A stretch of DNA of 64,000 nucleotides from Annulohypoxylon bovei var. microspora. Taxonomy: Eukaryota > Ascomycota > Sordariomycetes > Xylariales > Hypoxylaceae. Below are positions 34,006 through 45,569 of the stretch, piece after piece. The position numbers were made by a program, and so were the translations under genes. Below the pieces are notes generated by a model, which was not told where the DNA came from, did not search any database, and worked only from the letters and a program-made list of their open reading frames with translations. The first letter of the stretch is position 1; each line of letters starts with the position of its first letter. The stretch covers positions 124,001-188,000 of the forward strand of contig MU405285.1 of assembly GCA_022836615.1 (NCBI GenBank). The letters run 5' to 3'.

Positions 34006-35676
34006 TATTATTTACCGTTGTAGAGTCTATTGATAAAATACGACTACGGTGGGCTATGATAACTTTCACTTGCCGCCAACGCTCTAATGAAAATTAGCCG
34101 CGAAGAGTGTCAGCCGATTGTTCGACAGCGTAAGCAAGCCGAAGTATTATATGCTACACTACGTCGTTAATACGAAAGCTATACTGGCTCAAGCTATCAC
34201 TCGTTTAAAGGCATGGAGTTCAGCATTTAGTTGGATTCCTTAAAGTTCTCATCCTCTCGGTCAATTAATCTGAAAGGCCTTAAACAGAGACCCTGAACGC
34301 GGAAGCGTAAATGGGGGTGTTACGATGCAAACCGAACTCCGATCCTACCAGACCTTCAGCAGATTCCCAACAGTTGACTTTCCAACAGACTATGCCTCTA
34401 GCAAGGGGGAAGAAGCTCTTGTTCAAATTAATTAGCGAAGTGAACATCACGATAACCTCTTTCTAGCACACCGTCAGTGTAAATGTACATACGTCCGAGA
34501 AAGGTATCATCTCTATTTAATAGGTAGATACTTAGGTCGTTATATGTGAAGTGTTTAATGAGAATGGAATTACCTTTAGCAATTCATGATGCCTCGATGA
34601 CGCATCTAGATGAAGCATCAGTGTCTCCTGAAGAGGCTGTTTTATCATACGTCAGGGGGCAGATATCTAATAAATAATATATTACCTCATCGTTCCTGGC
34701 TCTAATATCTCATGGTTTCCAGATGTTGACTCATCACATCTATGCATGCCAGGCAAAGTCGATATAATGATATCAATTAGAAGAGAAATGCAATATCTAC
34801 GTAGAAGATGAACGTTTCGGTAACAGTCTCATCGATGTTCTACAAACACGACGTCGACTATATCTATTATCATGATGTTCTCATGATCTGCCAACATAAC
34901 CTACTATTCCGAAACCCAACGTGATAACAACGGATGTCCATAATTATTCATGAAGAAGTTATAATTAATAACATAGCAGCATTTTCAGTCATGCCTCAAG
35001 TTGCTATTCCATAAGACAATCACCAAATAGCGCCCCCGACTGTTCACTGTAGCAATTTCGAAAGTGACAAAGAACTCAATGACCGGCTAAGATAACTATA
35101 GCGATATCCAGTAGGAAGTCCTTGAGGACGTTGATATCGAGATAGACTTGGAAAACGTATACAGAGACCACAGAGCTACCGTTAGCAATCTACGTAAGTT
35201 TATCCAACCGTAATTTCTCTTTTCAATCATCTACTCAACAAGATGTAGGTCTGCCCGAAAGAATGCTTATTTCGTGAGTTAGGAGTATTATTGTTAGTTT
35301 AAAGCCTAGCATCAACGACCAGAACGTGTCCAACAAAGCTAAGGATAATGCAAGAGAAAAGCTGAGAAACCTGGAAGCTTGAAGAAGTATCTGGCGGGTT
35401 TGAGTTGGGTTTTATTCAACCTTGGCTTGGGGCATATTGATCACAATGGGACGGTTGGTTGTATGATATCAGTTTAGCCAGCACTCATCGGCGTATAAAA
35501 TTTAGTAATGAAAGATTTTGTGATGGAAACATTGCGCGATTTGAATTTCTGATGTGCTTGGGATGATGAATAGTGATCTAGACAACGAACCACGATCTTT
35601 TATGGAGTTATGGATTTAATGCATGTATATTATCTTCATAATTGAGAGCCGTACGGCAGCTTAGGAATAGTTAAGA
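34006..35676. other. Intergenic, A/T-rich
   Basis: No supported gene and no repeat of note. It contains the 3' flanks of the convergent JmjC gene and small hydrophilic protein gene. Confidence 0.5.
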
Positions 35677-36054
35677 TTATTCCATAAGGCCTATCTCTTC
35701 GTCAGTGGGCTCTTTATAAGAACCTTCAGGCTGTTTCCCACGAGTTCTCTCCTTCAACACGTTTCCTCGATCGATAGCTTCTGCATCATCACGTTCTATG
35801 GAAGAAACTCATTAGTTACCCTGGTGGGTGTAACTATCTATAGAAGGGAGTTTCTCACCTAATTGTTTGTCTGAGTCGGCATCTCTGGGATTGATGGGGT
35901 CTTCAACGCTCTGGTCATCCTTAATGACCGGGATGGCTCCATCGTTCCGCCCCTTTGTGGTATAGGAATCATCGTAGACTTGTTCTTCTGGGGCATCAGT
36001 GGAGAGGTCTCCAAACGACTTGTTATCGATCTGATTGTATGTGTTCTTGGACAT
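35677..36054 (-). CDS. Small hydrophilic, probably disordered protein
   Basis: Two exons (36054-35859 and 35795-35677; 63-nt phase-1 intron) give 104 aa. The start MSKNTYNQID was preferred over an in-frame ATG 22 codons upstream, because that extension is hydrophobic and unlike relatives. The sequence has almost no hydrophobic core, few aromatics and no Cys. It carries the blocks DPINPRDADSDKQLERDDAE and RTRGKQPEGSYKEPTDEE, which I have seen in short uncharacterised ascomycete proteins often linked to stress or conidia. No enzymatic motif. Function is unknown; a protective or chaperone-like role is only a guess. Confidence 0.75.
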
Positions 36055-38607
36055 GGTGATCTTTGGATAGGAGGTTTGTAAAGCAGAGTGTAACAATGGT
36101 AGGCACGGGAGTAATAACAAAATATCTAGGAACTATCAGGTAGATATCCAGGCGCAATGCAGAAATTGAATATGCATATTTATCTATTCCTTCGTGGATA
36201 CCTATTCATTGCTATGTCTATTTTGAAGGACGGTCAACCTGTCATCGATTATATAATCATGACCATATCGTGATTGAATTAAGCTCCTTGGGAAGTTTTC
36301 GTCGCGTCATAAGAAACAGCATCGTGTCGGAATTAAAAAATAACGTCGTGATTAATATCGACGTCACTAAAGACTGGTGTGTAAACTTTTATCTTCATAG
36401 ATTGTACTTATGGTAAATTGTTTTACTATCATATGCGTTACCCTAGTTGTCGCGATACCATAAGTATTGTCTAATTCTGCTGGAACCGGGGTTCTTTTAA
36501 TTGATAGGGGGTTAACTGAATTGTTTTACTTTCGGTGCGAGCGATGCGCTTTCTCTTGATCGTGTCGGATTGTTAAGGAGCATTATAACCCCTTGCGTGA
36601 TGATCTTGTACAACTGGATTTCTGCTCGTGATTAGGTAGGTAGGTAGTTATAAACACTTAGGACTAGCGAATTATCCTTGGGATGGGTTTCGCTTAAATG
36701 ATGTAGGTGATATCTTGATGTTCAATATGTAGGTAGTTCAGCTGTTGGTGTAAAGATGTTACCGCATGGGGGCCAGGTACTGTTCGCCTCTTAGCTAGCT
36801 GGGGCTAACTGAGACCAAGTTTGAAATTCGATGACAATTTTCGTAGAAGTGCCTAACATAACTACCGTAAACCTACTAGGAGGCCGGCGAGGTGAACAGA
36901 TTAGGCCATGCCATAGGAACAACCTTCAGCAGATTATAAAAGTTATGTTTTACTGACCTAGGGCTGTCATCTATGATTTATCTATGTCGCCCTGTCTGAG
37001 AAGCTGCACCTCATAGAGAGGGGCGTGTGCCAAGGACCATAAGCTGCACATAGGCACGCATGCATATGTGCCTAGATGCTAGATCAGATCTAATTAATAT
37101 TATTCTCGGTAACTGTGGACTGCAGTGGTGCGGTGTCACACAAAGTGGTACCGTAGGTACGCATAATACCGTCCTACTGTACGTCGATTCGTACGCATTT
37201 ACATATTTGGGGTTATACCCCAGATTGCGCATACTACAGTACCGACCTACGTATATCCATGATTCATAGCGAGTAATTGGCTTGAGCTTGAACGTATGAC
37301 TGATCCGTCAGGGCTAACCAGCATCGTTGTCTACTGTTACGGTCCTTTTTTGTGACTAACCTTGGCTGTTGGTATTACTTAATTTGTATAGTGTATCCCG
37401 ACATAAGTAGCAGCAGGCCTCGGAAAACCCTCTCGAGTCTCATTGGCTAAAGCGGCTGCACTACTGTAACTGTAGGGCATCTCACAGGGCATTTTCTAGG
37501 GCTTAAGCAAAACATCCTTTGAGCTTTGAGCTTGGCTTCTGGTGCACCCCGGTCTTCTTCAGGGTCCGCTACTACCTCGGGAAGTATTAATTCTCGAATT
37601 CTTTCATCCCGAGGCCCGAGAAGGTTGCTTCTCGTCTAAATAACTAACTACCTACCGTAGGTGTTTCCATTTATGTAGGTTCCTACCGATGAGTCGGAAC
37701 GACGTGGGTCTCTGGGAAAATGGTTCTGCACACCCATCCCGGGGGCCAAGCAACCCAAGTCCCGGCTGTGCCACTTCCGACATCGTTCAGTTCTTGGTAC
37801 GGTAAAAAGGATACCGATGCGTTGGTGACTTGCACTAGGTACCTAGTTAGTCAGAATTAAACGGATTATGTAATTGTTGTGGACGTTGACATATGGGAGA
37901 AATACTGTAATTTTTCTCTTTAATTTATCAGAGGTGCCAGCGGTTGTAGCATCCCGGTACCATAACGTGCATGGCGGGGAAGCGATTCCGGTTTGGTGGA
38001 CCAGGTAGGATGCATCAGGGGGTTTAATGATTTGCAAAGCTTCACTGACGCAAAAAATTCACTGGCCTTCGTACCAGCGTACGAAGTGCCATGGTCCACC
38101 AGCGCACATACACATTCATTCCTTAGGCAGGTAGTTACGGTATGAAGGATCAACTAAACTGCTAGATTGGGCAGATTGGGTACCGGATTCGACTCCGAAT
38201 TCCGAAACATTAGCAGCTTCTGCTCTACGCAAGGAGACTAGGGCCTTCTTCGGCTTCACTCCCGGTGCTGCAGATTCAGGGACCATAGCTGCAGTGCTTT
38301 TTTTTTTCTCCCTCTTTTTTCTCTTGCTGCCCTAGTCTTTCTTAGGGCGTTATTCGTTATTAGTCGGCAATACTACGATTGAGAATTCATGATACTCTCG
38401 TTGAAGTTGAAGACTTTCGTTTTCTTCATTAGATGCTGCCTTGCAATATGCGTATAGGTAGGTAGGTAGGTAGGTAGATGGTTATGACATCCACGCCACG
38501 GGGGTATAAGTAGGATATAGGGTTAGTCATTACATAGATGCGCGCTAGCATGCAAAACCAAATCGAACACCAGTTCCAGTTCCAGTTCTCTCCTAGATGC
38601 GCCAACC
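36055..38607. other. 2.5-kb intergenic region
   Basis: No supported gene. A pyrimidine-rich run lies at about 38298-38330. A pure TAGG microsatellite at 38455-38477 precedes the SMP-30-like stop codon. Short frames at 37011-38150 have no recognisable content. Confidence 0.5.
38455..38477. repeat. TAGG tetranucleotide microsatellite
   Basis: Almost six perfect copies of TAGG. This is the longest of many TAGG/CCTA runs in the window's intergenic DNA. Confidence 0.9.
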
Positions 38608-39609
38608 TCAAGCCTGCTCGATCGTCTCCTCCACCGTAACCGCCATTACGGTCACTGCCGAGTTGATATTCGCAATCTCGCTCCACGGATTTTGGCTATC
38701 TTGCACGAACCAGTTCATCTCGATCTCCCCGCAACATACAATGAACAATTTCGGTTTGTTGTTGATGTAGTGTAATTCGACTGCTGTCGGAGACGACAAA
38801 TTTCGCATGACAACAGTCGTCGCGCTCTCGCCTGTAGAGGGGTCGACGGTGACCTTCCAGACGAGCCCGTCCATATAGCTAACTGTGTAGACGGACGCCT
38901 GATCCTGCGATAAGGCCAATCCGTCGCAGTGAGGGATGTCTTTCGTAACTATCGATACGGGACCTGTCGTGCGGACTCCTTCCGCCGCATCACGCTCAAT
39001 TGGTATGCGACATAGCATGCCTGCGCTCGTATTCGTGAACCATAGGTATTCATCCGTGACGCGCATTCGGTTCAGGCCAAAGAAATTACCCTCGCCGGAA
39101 GGAGCCTTCATAGTATCATCAGCGACGAATAAAGAGATTTCCGCCGTCTCTATATCTAGTCGCCAGATGCAATTTTTAAAGGAGTCCGGTACTAAAAATA
39201 TGCGATCTGTAATTGGAATGAGGCCAATGGAAAACCCCGTATTTTGAATGTCGCACACTCTCGTCACCTCGGGCGGGCTACTATCGTCGGGACTAAGCGT
39301 CACGCGCCATACGATAAATTCTTCGAATGTAATGTTAACTAGGTCGACGATAGCTGATAGGACGAGGTAGGTGTCGTGACCGCCCGGTAATGGGCATACG
39401 TTGATTAAGCCATTGGCGTGCTCTTCGAAATTGTATATTAGCTCCGGAGTTGATTCCGAATCCTCAGCATAAAATGTGTAAAGTTCCGGCTCGTCTAGTC
39501 GAGAAGTGAGGATTTTGCCATTGGGCCGCAAAGCGAACCCTTCGAACCATGAGTCTGATGGTAACTGTGTCACCAGGACCACGTCTTGCACGGATCCGTC
39601 TTCGAGCAT
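38608..39609 (-). CDS. SMP-30/gluconolactonase-like six-bladed beta-propeller protein
   Basis: 333 aa from the first ATG (MLEDGSVQDVV). The frame extends four codons to a GTG, which is not used as a start here. Repeating blade motifs are evident: ENFALRPNGK-like FEGFALRPNGKILTS, EHANGLINVCPLPG, SIGLIPITDRIFLVPDS, FGLNRMRVTDEYLWFTNTSAG and IPHCDGLALSQDQASVYTVSY. The family folds as a calcium-binding propeller and includes lactonases; in fungi relatives often sit in secondary-metabolite clusters, though no such cluster is visible here. No signal peptide is seen, although some relatives have one, so a missed 5' exon is possible. Intronless as drawn. Confidence 0.8.
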   Translation of the reverse strand: MLEDGSVQDVVLVTQLPSDSWFEGFALRPNGKILTSRLDEPELYTFYAEDSESTPELIYNFEEHANGLINVCPLPGGHDTYLVLSAIVDLVNITFEEFIVWRVTLSPDDSSPPEVTRVCDIQNTGFSIGLIPITDRIFLVPDSFKNCIWRLDIETAEISLFVADDTMKAPSGEGNFFGLNRMRVTDEYLWFTNTSAGMLCRIPIERDAAEGVRTTGPVSIVTKDIPHCDGLALSQDQASVYTVSYMDGLVWKVTVDPSTGESATTVVMRNLSSPTAVELHYINNKPKLFIVCCGEIEMNWFVQDSQNPWSEIANINSAVTVMAVTVEETIEQA

Positions 39610-42268
39610 GGCGTAGTGCACCCGTATAATTGGAGAAAATGATTTGAGAGTATTATTAAGAGTATGAGATGTGGGAATGTGAAGTGTGGAAGCTATGAAG
39701 TTGGCAAAGTTGATATGGTTGGCTCACCAGTGTGAAATATGAAAAAGGAGCCCCCTCATACCCTGTCAATTCCTGTGCAATTATCACGTGGGTCGGTCCC
39801 CTTTCCCCCTGAGCTATACCTATACCGAAGCGTCTTATGCGTATCCCACCCAAACCATTGACGTATAATCACGGTACCGGAAAAGGTAAAACCAAAGATA
39901 TGAAGTGATCTCCGGAAATTATGTCTCTTCATCGCCATAATACATGGCATAGTTCTAGGATCTTACCGATTCCCGCTTAGATCTTCTTGCCCTACATTTG
40001 GAGTCTGATGTTCAGAGCATAGCAGCAAAGGTAGTAAATAGTTTTAGAAGTAGCCCTTTAATAGATTACGTAAATCTTGTAGCTGAGTCGACTAGGCCGA
40101 TATAGCCTAGCTGTTAAAAGCTATTGTGTAAATACTCTGTAGAAAAACACCATCCTGTGATAGCTGTACGCTAGCCTCCTAGGTCATTAGCCCTATCGGC
40201 TTCATGTGAGTGATTAGATAGTACGGGAGAGTTGCGTCTTTAGTAGAATACGAGTGCAGAGCTTGCGTACGTGATAGCTTTGATGCCTTTGAAAGACTCG
40301 CTTGGCGCGGTTGCTAGAATTATCAATACGCATACATAGTTATCCTAATTCTATACTCGACTCGTCGTCTGATTGGTTAGAATATGTAGTTACGATTGTT
40401 GGGGTACCTGTTCGCTCATCAATTAATAACAAATACGTGATGGCGGAAGGGCGGAGTTTCAGTTTCCACACATTTTCAACTACCTACCTCCTAACCTAGG
40501 TACTACGAACATGGTGATCGCCCCCCATTCTTGGGTCCTAACTACCAGCGTGGGGTTATGATCAATCATTTTTCGTCCAATATGGTATCGGATATGGACG
40601 GTCATAGAGTGATCCGAGCGAGTTTCAACTTTCGGATGGTTCCCGGTAACCAAACCCCGATGGCATCGTCGATTCTATTCTGTAAGAAATGCATGCCTCA
40701 TTGTCAACTTCATGTTACCGTGGATGTGGGTGTGCCCGAGGAACCTGGCTGTTAATCAGAACCTTGGAACCGTCCTCAATCATAACGATCGGCACCAGTT
40801 GAACAGTCAACCCATTCATTGATTCGCGTTCGGCACTACCCACCACTGCCACCAATGGAATGATTGTCTTTTGTAGCCCTGTTTCTGTCCCAATCCGTTG
40901 TGGGTCTATGGCGAGGTCTATAAAGTTCTAGCCCCGTCGGCCCGTGGGTAGGATACTGGGGGTTTGCCAGGGGGGCTTTTCGAACGCGTCTATTGCAAAT
41001 CGGGTGGGAAAAAAAGAGAGAGAAACTCCAAGAAAAAAAGCAGATCTGTCATCCCGGGCCGACGACGGGAGTCTTAGCGTTCCCTCCTCGATAATCCGAT
41101 AGCCTATCACCCTCTCCTTCAAGAAAACCAAGACCTATGCATAATCATAATATTTCAAGCAGTTCATAGTTAGGTACTAGTTGTTAGTTAGTATGTAACG
41201 CGTGTTCAGTGCCTAGGCGATTTTAGTGCTTACAATACGGTAGTTATATGGTTATTTAAAAATTGAGACTAGTGCTCGTTACGTTAGCATTTTGATGCTT
41301 GCTAGTAGCCCCTAGCTCCCGCGTCTGACCTTGGCTTCCGCCCTGCGTTTACATATGACAGGCATCGTGGTCACAGGTTACGAATTCCCCAGACCGAAGT
41401 CTGCAATCTTCTAGTCGGGTCTGCAAAAGGCTAGCTTTGTATTTATTATACAGAGTGACGTAGCCTAAGCTCAAAACATTATATTAATGTTATTATTTAA
41501 GGCCTACGTTACCAGGTAGGTATTGGACAAGGGTTTCATAACCCTTGGCGGATATATTACACCTCTTTCAAACGTCCCTCTATTACCTCTATGGTCTCCC
41601 ACGAAGTCACGAGGTCGATATACCGCACGCCCCATTCCCTTGTTTTCGGTGTAATACACGAGTCTAATATTCCCGGAGTGGTTCGGGTTCGATAAGACAA
41701 CCCAAAGATCTGAACAGAGTGACCCGGTTCCCCGGATTACCTTACCATAATGTGTGCTGTGAGGACACCAGAGATATTCTCCTTTATTCGTGTCAATACT
41801 TATCCCCCTTCGTCTATATCCTCGGGCGCGAGATGTTCTTAGAGAGGAGTACAAGGTATTAGACAATGAAGCTCGATCAAAATTAAGATCTACTAGTGTT
41901 TTACGTGAAAGCATCCTTCGTTTGATGAGCACTTTGGAAGCTAAACCTTGAAGTATAGACTTTGACAAGTTATAATCATACGAGACAAGAAATAAAAGAT
42001 TTGATTTAACAGCGCGGAGAAATAATGTACCTACCCTATCATATAAACTGTTCAATCATTGCTTGAAAAAACCTAGGGCATTAATTCTACGTTTAACAAA
42101 GAGTTACCTTGAGAAAAAATTCTGAGATAGAGGAATTGTTAGCCCTTATCATACAGGTTAGGTATAACCTCAATGAGTACTTGTAACAACGGACCAATAA
42201 TTAAGCTAACCTTAAAGCTTGAGATATGAGAATAACCCTAAGCTATCCTCTGAGCAAGAGAGGGAATG
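39610..42268. other. 2.7-kb intergenic region
   Basis: No gene supported. One uninterrupted frame of 183 codons (42055-41504, minus) lies here but lacks any recognised domain. The remainder is A/T-rich with TACCTACCT motifs at about 40480. Confidence 0.45.
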
Positions 42269-43470
42269 TTACGCTGGGAAGAGGTCAAGCCCGATGCCAG
42301 ACCCGACTCTACACTTGAACCTAGCTGGCACAGGTTGGGAAGACGTCAACTGCCCACCAGTACATGTTGCAAAATGGGTGCCATCCTCAAGACAAGTCAG
42401 GTGACCCTCTATACAAGTTTCGGGAACTAAGGTAGGAACTATTATAAGATCAGACGTAAAAGTTGACATTGGTTTGGCCAATGACGACGAGGGTATTGAG
42501 GAGGTTGAAATAATGGACGCAGAAGAAGAAAATAGGGTGGATGATGTTCCGTACTTTAGCGCGGAGGTCGGATTAGCTTCAAAATTCTCGCCCTGGCCCT
42601 TTTTAGCCCGAGGGTTCCCATCACACTGCTGCTTAAACAAGTTTGCGGTGCCTTCCGGGTGATCAACAGAAAGGCCCGGGTCGGGGAACGCAATCGCAAG
42701 CTGTTTCTCCGTCCTCTTTGTAAGCAATGCTCTGCGATCTGAGCTGCTCTTTCGTTTGATCTTAGGGGAAGTGACAGTTATCGGCGCGCAGTTTTGGTAG
42801 TATTCCGGTTCCCCGCCGATTCGGGCTAACCACTTTCATATCTAAGTTAGCATCAAGGTCTATAGCTTTAGAAAAATTGAAGATGAAAGGACTTGTTATA
42901 CCTTATAGGTTAGATTACGAGAATATTTGGGGGTTAGAGGTTGACAAAAGGGGAAAGAAAGGGGGTGGAGTGGATAAAAGGGGAAATAGTTATACTTACA
43001 GTCCATGAAAAGATATAGTCCCCTGGTTCAATCCCTTCTGGTATCTGGAAGGGGTATTTATCTTGATTGGGACCGTCGATATTACCTTTTTGATTGCGTG
43101 CTGGACACCCACCCTCGATCGAATGGATTACTTTCCATTTCGAATTCTTCAAGGGGTAATCTGCCCATGAACCGTTATTGACTGGCCCGGATAAACTAAA
43201 TTGGCACGAACCAGCACCATGAACAGCTTTCCCAGAAAACGAGGCCGATTGCTCCTCTTGAATGGCCATGACTATTGGTACGCCGTCAAGTTCTAGTTTC
43301 TCACCATCCGGTATCTTGCAAGGAAAATCCGAGCCAGTAGGTGAAATTGGGTTGGTCGGTCCGTATTGAACAAACCGAAAGGGCTTCGGAGTCTCGAGGA
43401 TAACATGAGCTATCGTTAAATGCGAGACTAGCGTAAAAGACGCTGCTAAATGAAATAATTCACAATGCAT
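42269..43470 (-). CDS. Secreted LPMO-like protein with Ser-rich linker and C-terminal cysteine domain
   Basis: Candidate copper-dependent lytic polysaccharide monooxygenase. Exon 1 (43470-43000) and exon 2 (42832-42269) join phase 0 across a 167-nt intron, giving 344 aa. A signal peptide of about 21 residues ends at LTIA, leaving His22 as mature N-terminus (HVILETPKPF). With H84 (AVHGAGSCQ) this could form the histidine brace. GSDFPCKIP and IHSIEGGCPARNQKG are family-conserved, and the join restores FSWTWLARIGGEPEYYQNCAP. A Ser/Thr-rich linker (about 245-290) leads to a small Cys domain (CIEGHLTCLEDGTHFATCTGG...FKC), perhaps a carbohydrate-binding module. I cannot place it firmly in an AA family; relatives are annotated variously. 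Substrate (cellulose, chitin, other) unknown. It shares the region with GH7 and GH94 genes. The acceptor (GAAAG) is non-standard; a nearby TTAG would bring in a stop. Confidence 0.82.
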
Positions 43471-43841
43471 GTCGGGCTACCTAGATTGGTAATGAAGAGT
43501 ATTAGATATTGTGTCGTAGTGATCACTTGCTATTAAAGGGGTAAAAGGGGGTCTATTAATATTAATAAGCAACGACATGAAATCTGCTTCAATATCACCT
43601 AATAAATAAGCGCCTAGAAAAAAAGCGTTGAATGAATTTGATATCGAATAGAGAACATGGCAATGGAACCGAACAAAGCGTTTGTTGACTTGTTTCATGC
43701 CCCTTTGTCGGATGTTCCCTAGACAAAGGATGCATGGTAGTATGAGGTTTCAACTACTTGTGTCAATTCCTCAGATAGCGGAATGCAAAAAGACATAACA
43801 ATCTGCCACAAACTTGAGGTGTACATAGGTATATTTATGCC
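43471..43841. promoter_or_regulatory. Upstream region of the LPMO-like gene
   Basis: About 370 bp between the LPMO-like ATG and the RCC1-type stop. It should hold the LPMO-like promoter and the RCC1 gene 3' end. No CreA cluster comparable with the GH7 promoter was noticed. Confidence 0.4.
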
Positions 43842-45569
43842 TCAGTTTATAGAAGCTAACATAGAATACTGCCCTCCGGCGCCTGCCCACACGATTGTTT
43901 CACCACGTACGGCAGAATTATCGATGCGTGTAGGAGTCTCGATATCACGATCTGTCCCTTGTCCAGTCTGGTAGTTTTCTGAAAAGCCCCAGCTATATGC
44001 TTGGCCTTCGGGTGTGATAGCTACGGTCGTGTCGGTACCAACAGCAGCAAAGGTAGCGGATATATCTGTGAAACTCATCAGTAAATATGAAGCCGACCAG
44101 GACTGGATGTACTTACTCGGAATGACTGTAGGTTCTATAAGAATACGCGGCTTGTCATTCTTGTCTACTATAGTATTATTTTCGCTGAATGCGCTTTCTG
44201 GCAACCCGACCTGATGCCCGTCGATTCTGCCCCAGGCAAATAGTTTGCCGTCAGCACTAATCGCGACAGAATGATGTTCGCCTCCATCGACGTGAATGAT
44301 TTCGTAGTCGCGAAGAGCTCGAACGGCCTTGGCGGTGGTGATTATAGCATTATCTTTCCCGGCAGTGTCCGGGTGTCCAGTTTGGGAAAAGTTATTTAAA
44401 CCCCAAGACCACAATTTCCCGTGGTTGTTGATATAAAAACTGTGGTAAGATCCTGCAGCAATCTTCACAGCGTAGTTCTGCTTCGTAAAATGCCCACAGA
44501 CGTGAGGATCTAGCGTAGCCTTTGGTCCAGTGTGTCTTGATGCTGGTTTCCAGCCAAGCTGGAATTCGCCGCCATATCCCCAGGTAAAAACCTTTCCATT
44601 TTTATCCAAGGCGAGCATATGATTTGTGCCTGCAGCTAATGATGTGATATTCTTTAGCCCAGCTACCTGCATAGGGGTCGGTTGTATTTGGATGTCCTGT
44701 GTAAAACCAAAAACACCATCGGAGCCCTGGAATTGATTAGCTGTCTACCTTTAGGCAAGGAACGCGTTAAATATTCTTTTATTGGCACTACATACCTTGA
44801 ACGTGCCCCATCCGTATACTTCCCCTATTTCAGTCAACGCAAATGACGCAGAATCTGTGGCTGCAACTTGGACGAACTGAGGGACTTCACTCAAAGAACT
44901 TAGATCGACCTCGCCAGGAGTGCTCTCGCCTAGGTCGAGGCCTTTATACTCGTCATAAGCATTTCCGGCATCAGAATCACCATCGCCATCGGTTCCCGGA
45001 TCTTCAAAAACCGGCTCGCGACCCAAAGCCTTGAGATCATTGACACCCCACGTGAGAATTCTGTTGTCTGCAGTTAGAGCAACTGCATGCATGCCGCCAC
45101 ACGCAACTTGGACGACACCAACTTTGTCGGCAAGCAGGTTATGGTTGAGACGTGGGCGTTTTACATTTATGGGCTTCTTCCCATCATGCTTCTGGTTCCC
45201 AAGGCCAAGTTCGCCGAACCTACCTTCGCCAAAGACAAATATCTTCAACCTTTTAGAAGGTCTAGTGTTGATAGGTGTGGAGGTTGGTACATGAGCTCCT
45301 GCACCTGTGCTTTGTATAGTATTTACCCGCCTTCGACTTGGTGCTGCGAGAGCGAGAGCATCAAGTCTTCGGGGCCTTTTCTGGTGCGTAGCATTAGCCG
45401 GATCATCGCCTTGATTATCGTTACAACGACGCTTCATCATAGAAAGGTAGCTATCATCTTGATTGGCGAACTGCTTATAACTCGACTTATTGGCACTACT
45501 AACCTCTGAACTTGTAGTTTTAGTTGTGGCAGCTCTCTTTTTAGAGGCGGCACTTCTTTGAGGCGCCAT
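43842..45569 (-). CDS. SRM1: RCC1-type Ran guanine nucleotide exchange factor (Prp20/Pim1)
   Basis: Nuclear chromatin-bound exchange factor that loads GTP on Ran and so drives nucleocytoplasmic transport. Three exons (45569-44796, 44726-44117, 44065-43842; introns 69 and 51 nt) give 535 aa. A basic N-terminus with nuclear-localisation-like clusters (SKKRAATTK, QKRPRRLD) is followed by seven-bladed propeller repeats. Examples are FVFGEGRFGELGLG, VACGGMHAVALTADNRILTWG, VYGWGTF, TWGYGGEFQLG, SWGLNNFSQTG, DGGEHHSVAISADGKLFAWG and YSWGFSENYQTG. Intron 2 is an exact multiple of three without stops but has a perfect GTAAGT donor and a TACTGAT branch site. Its removal restores the expected spacing before ISATFAAVGTD. 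The closing blade ends at WAGAGGQYSMLA. Confidence 0.93.

Noticed and set aside
41504..42055. 183-codon open frame on the minus strand between the SMP-30-like and LPMO-like genes
   Set aside because: No domain, signal peptide or introns recognised. A frame of this length is expected occasionally by chance in 64 kb; homology or RNA evidence would be needed.
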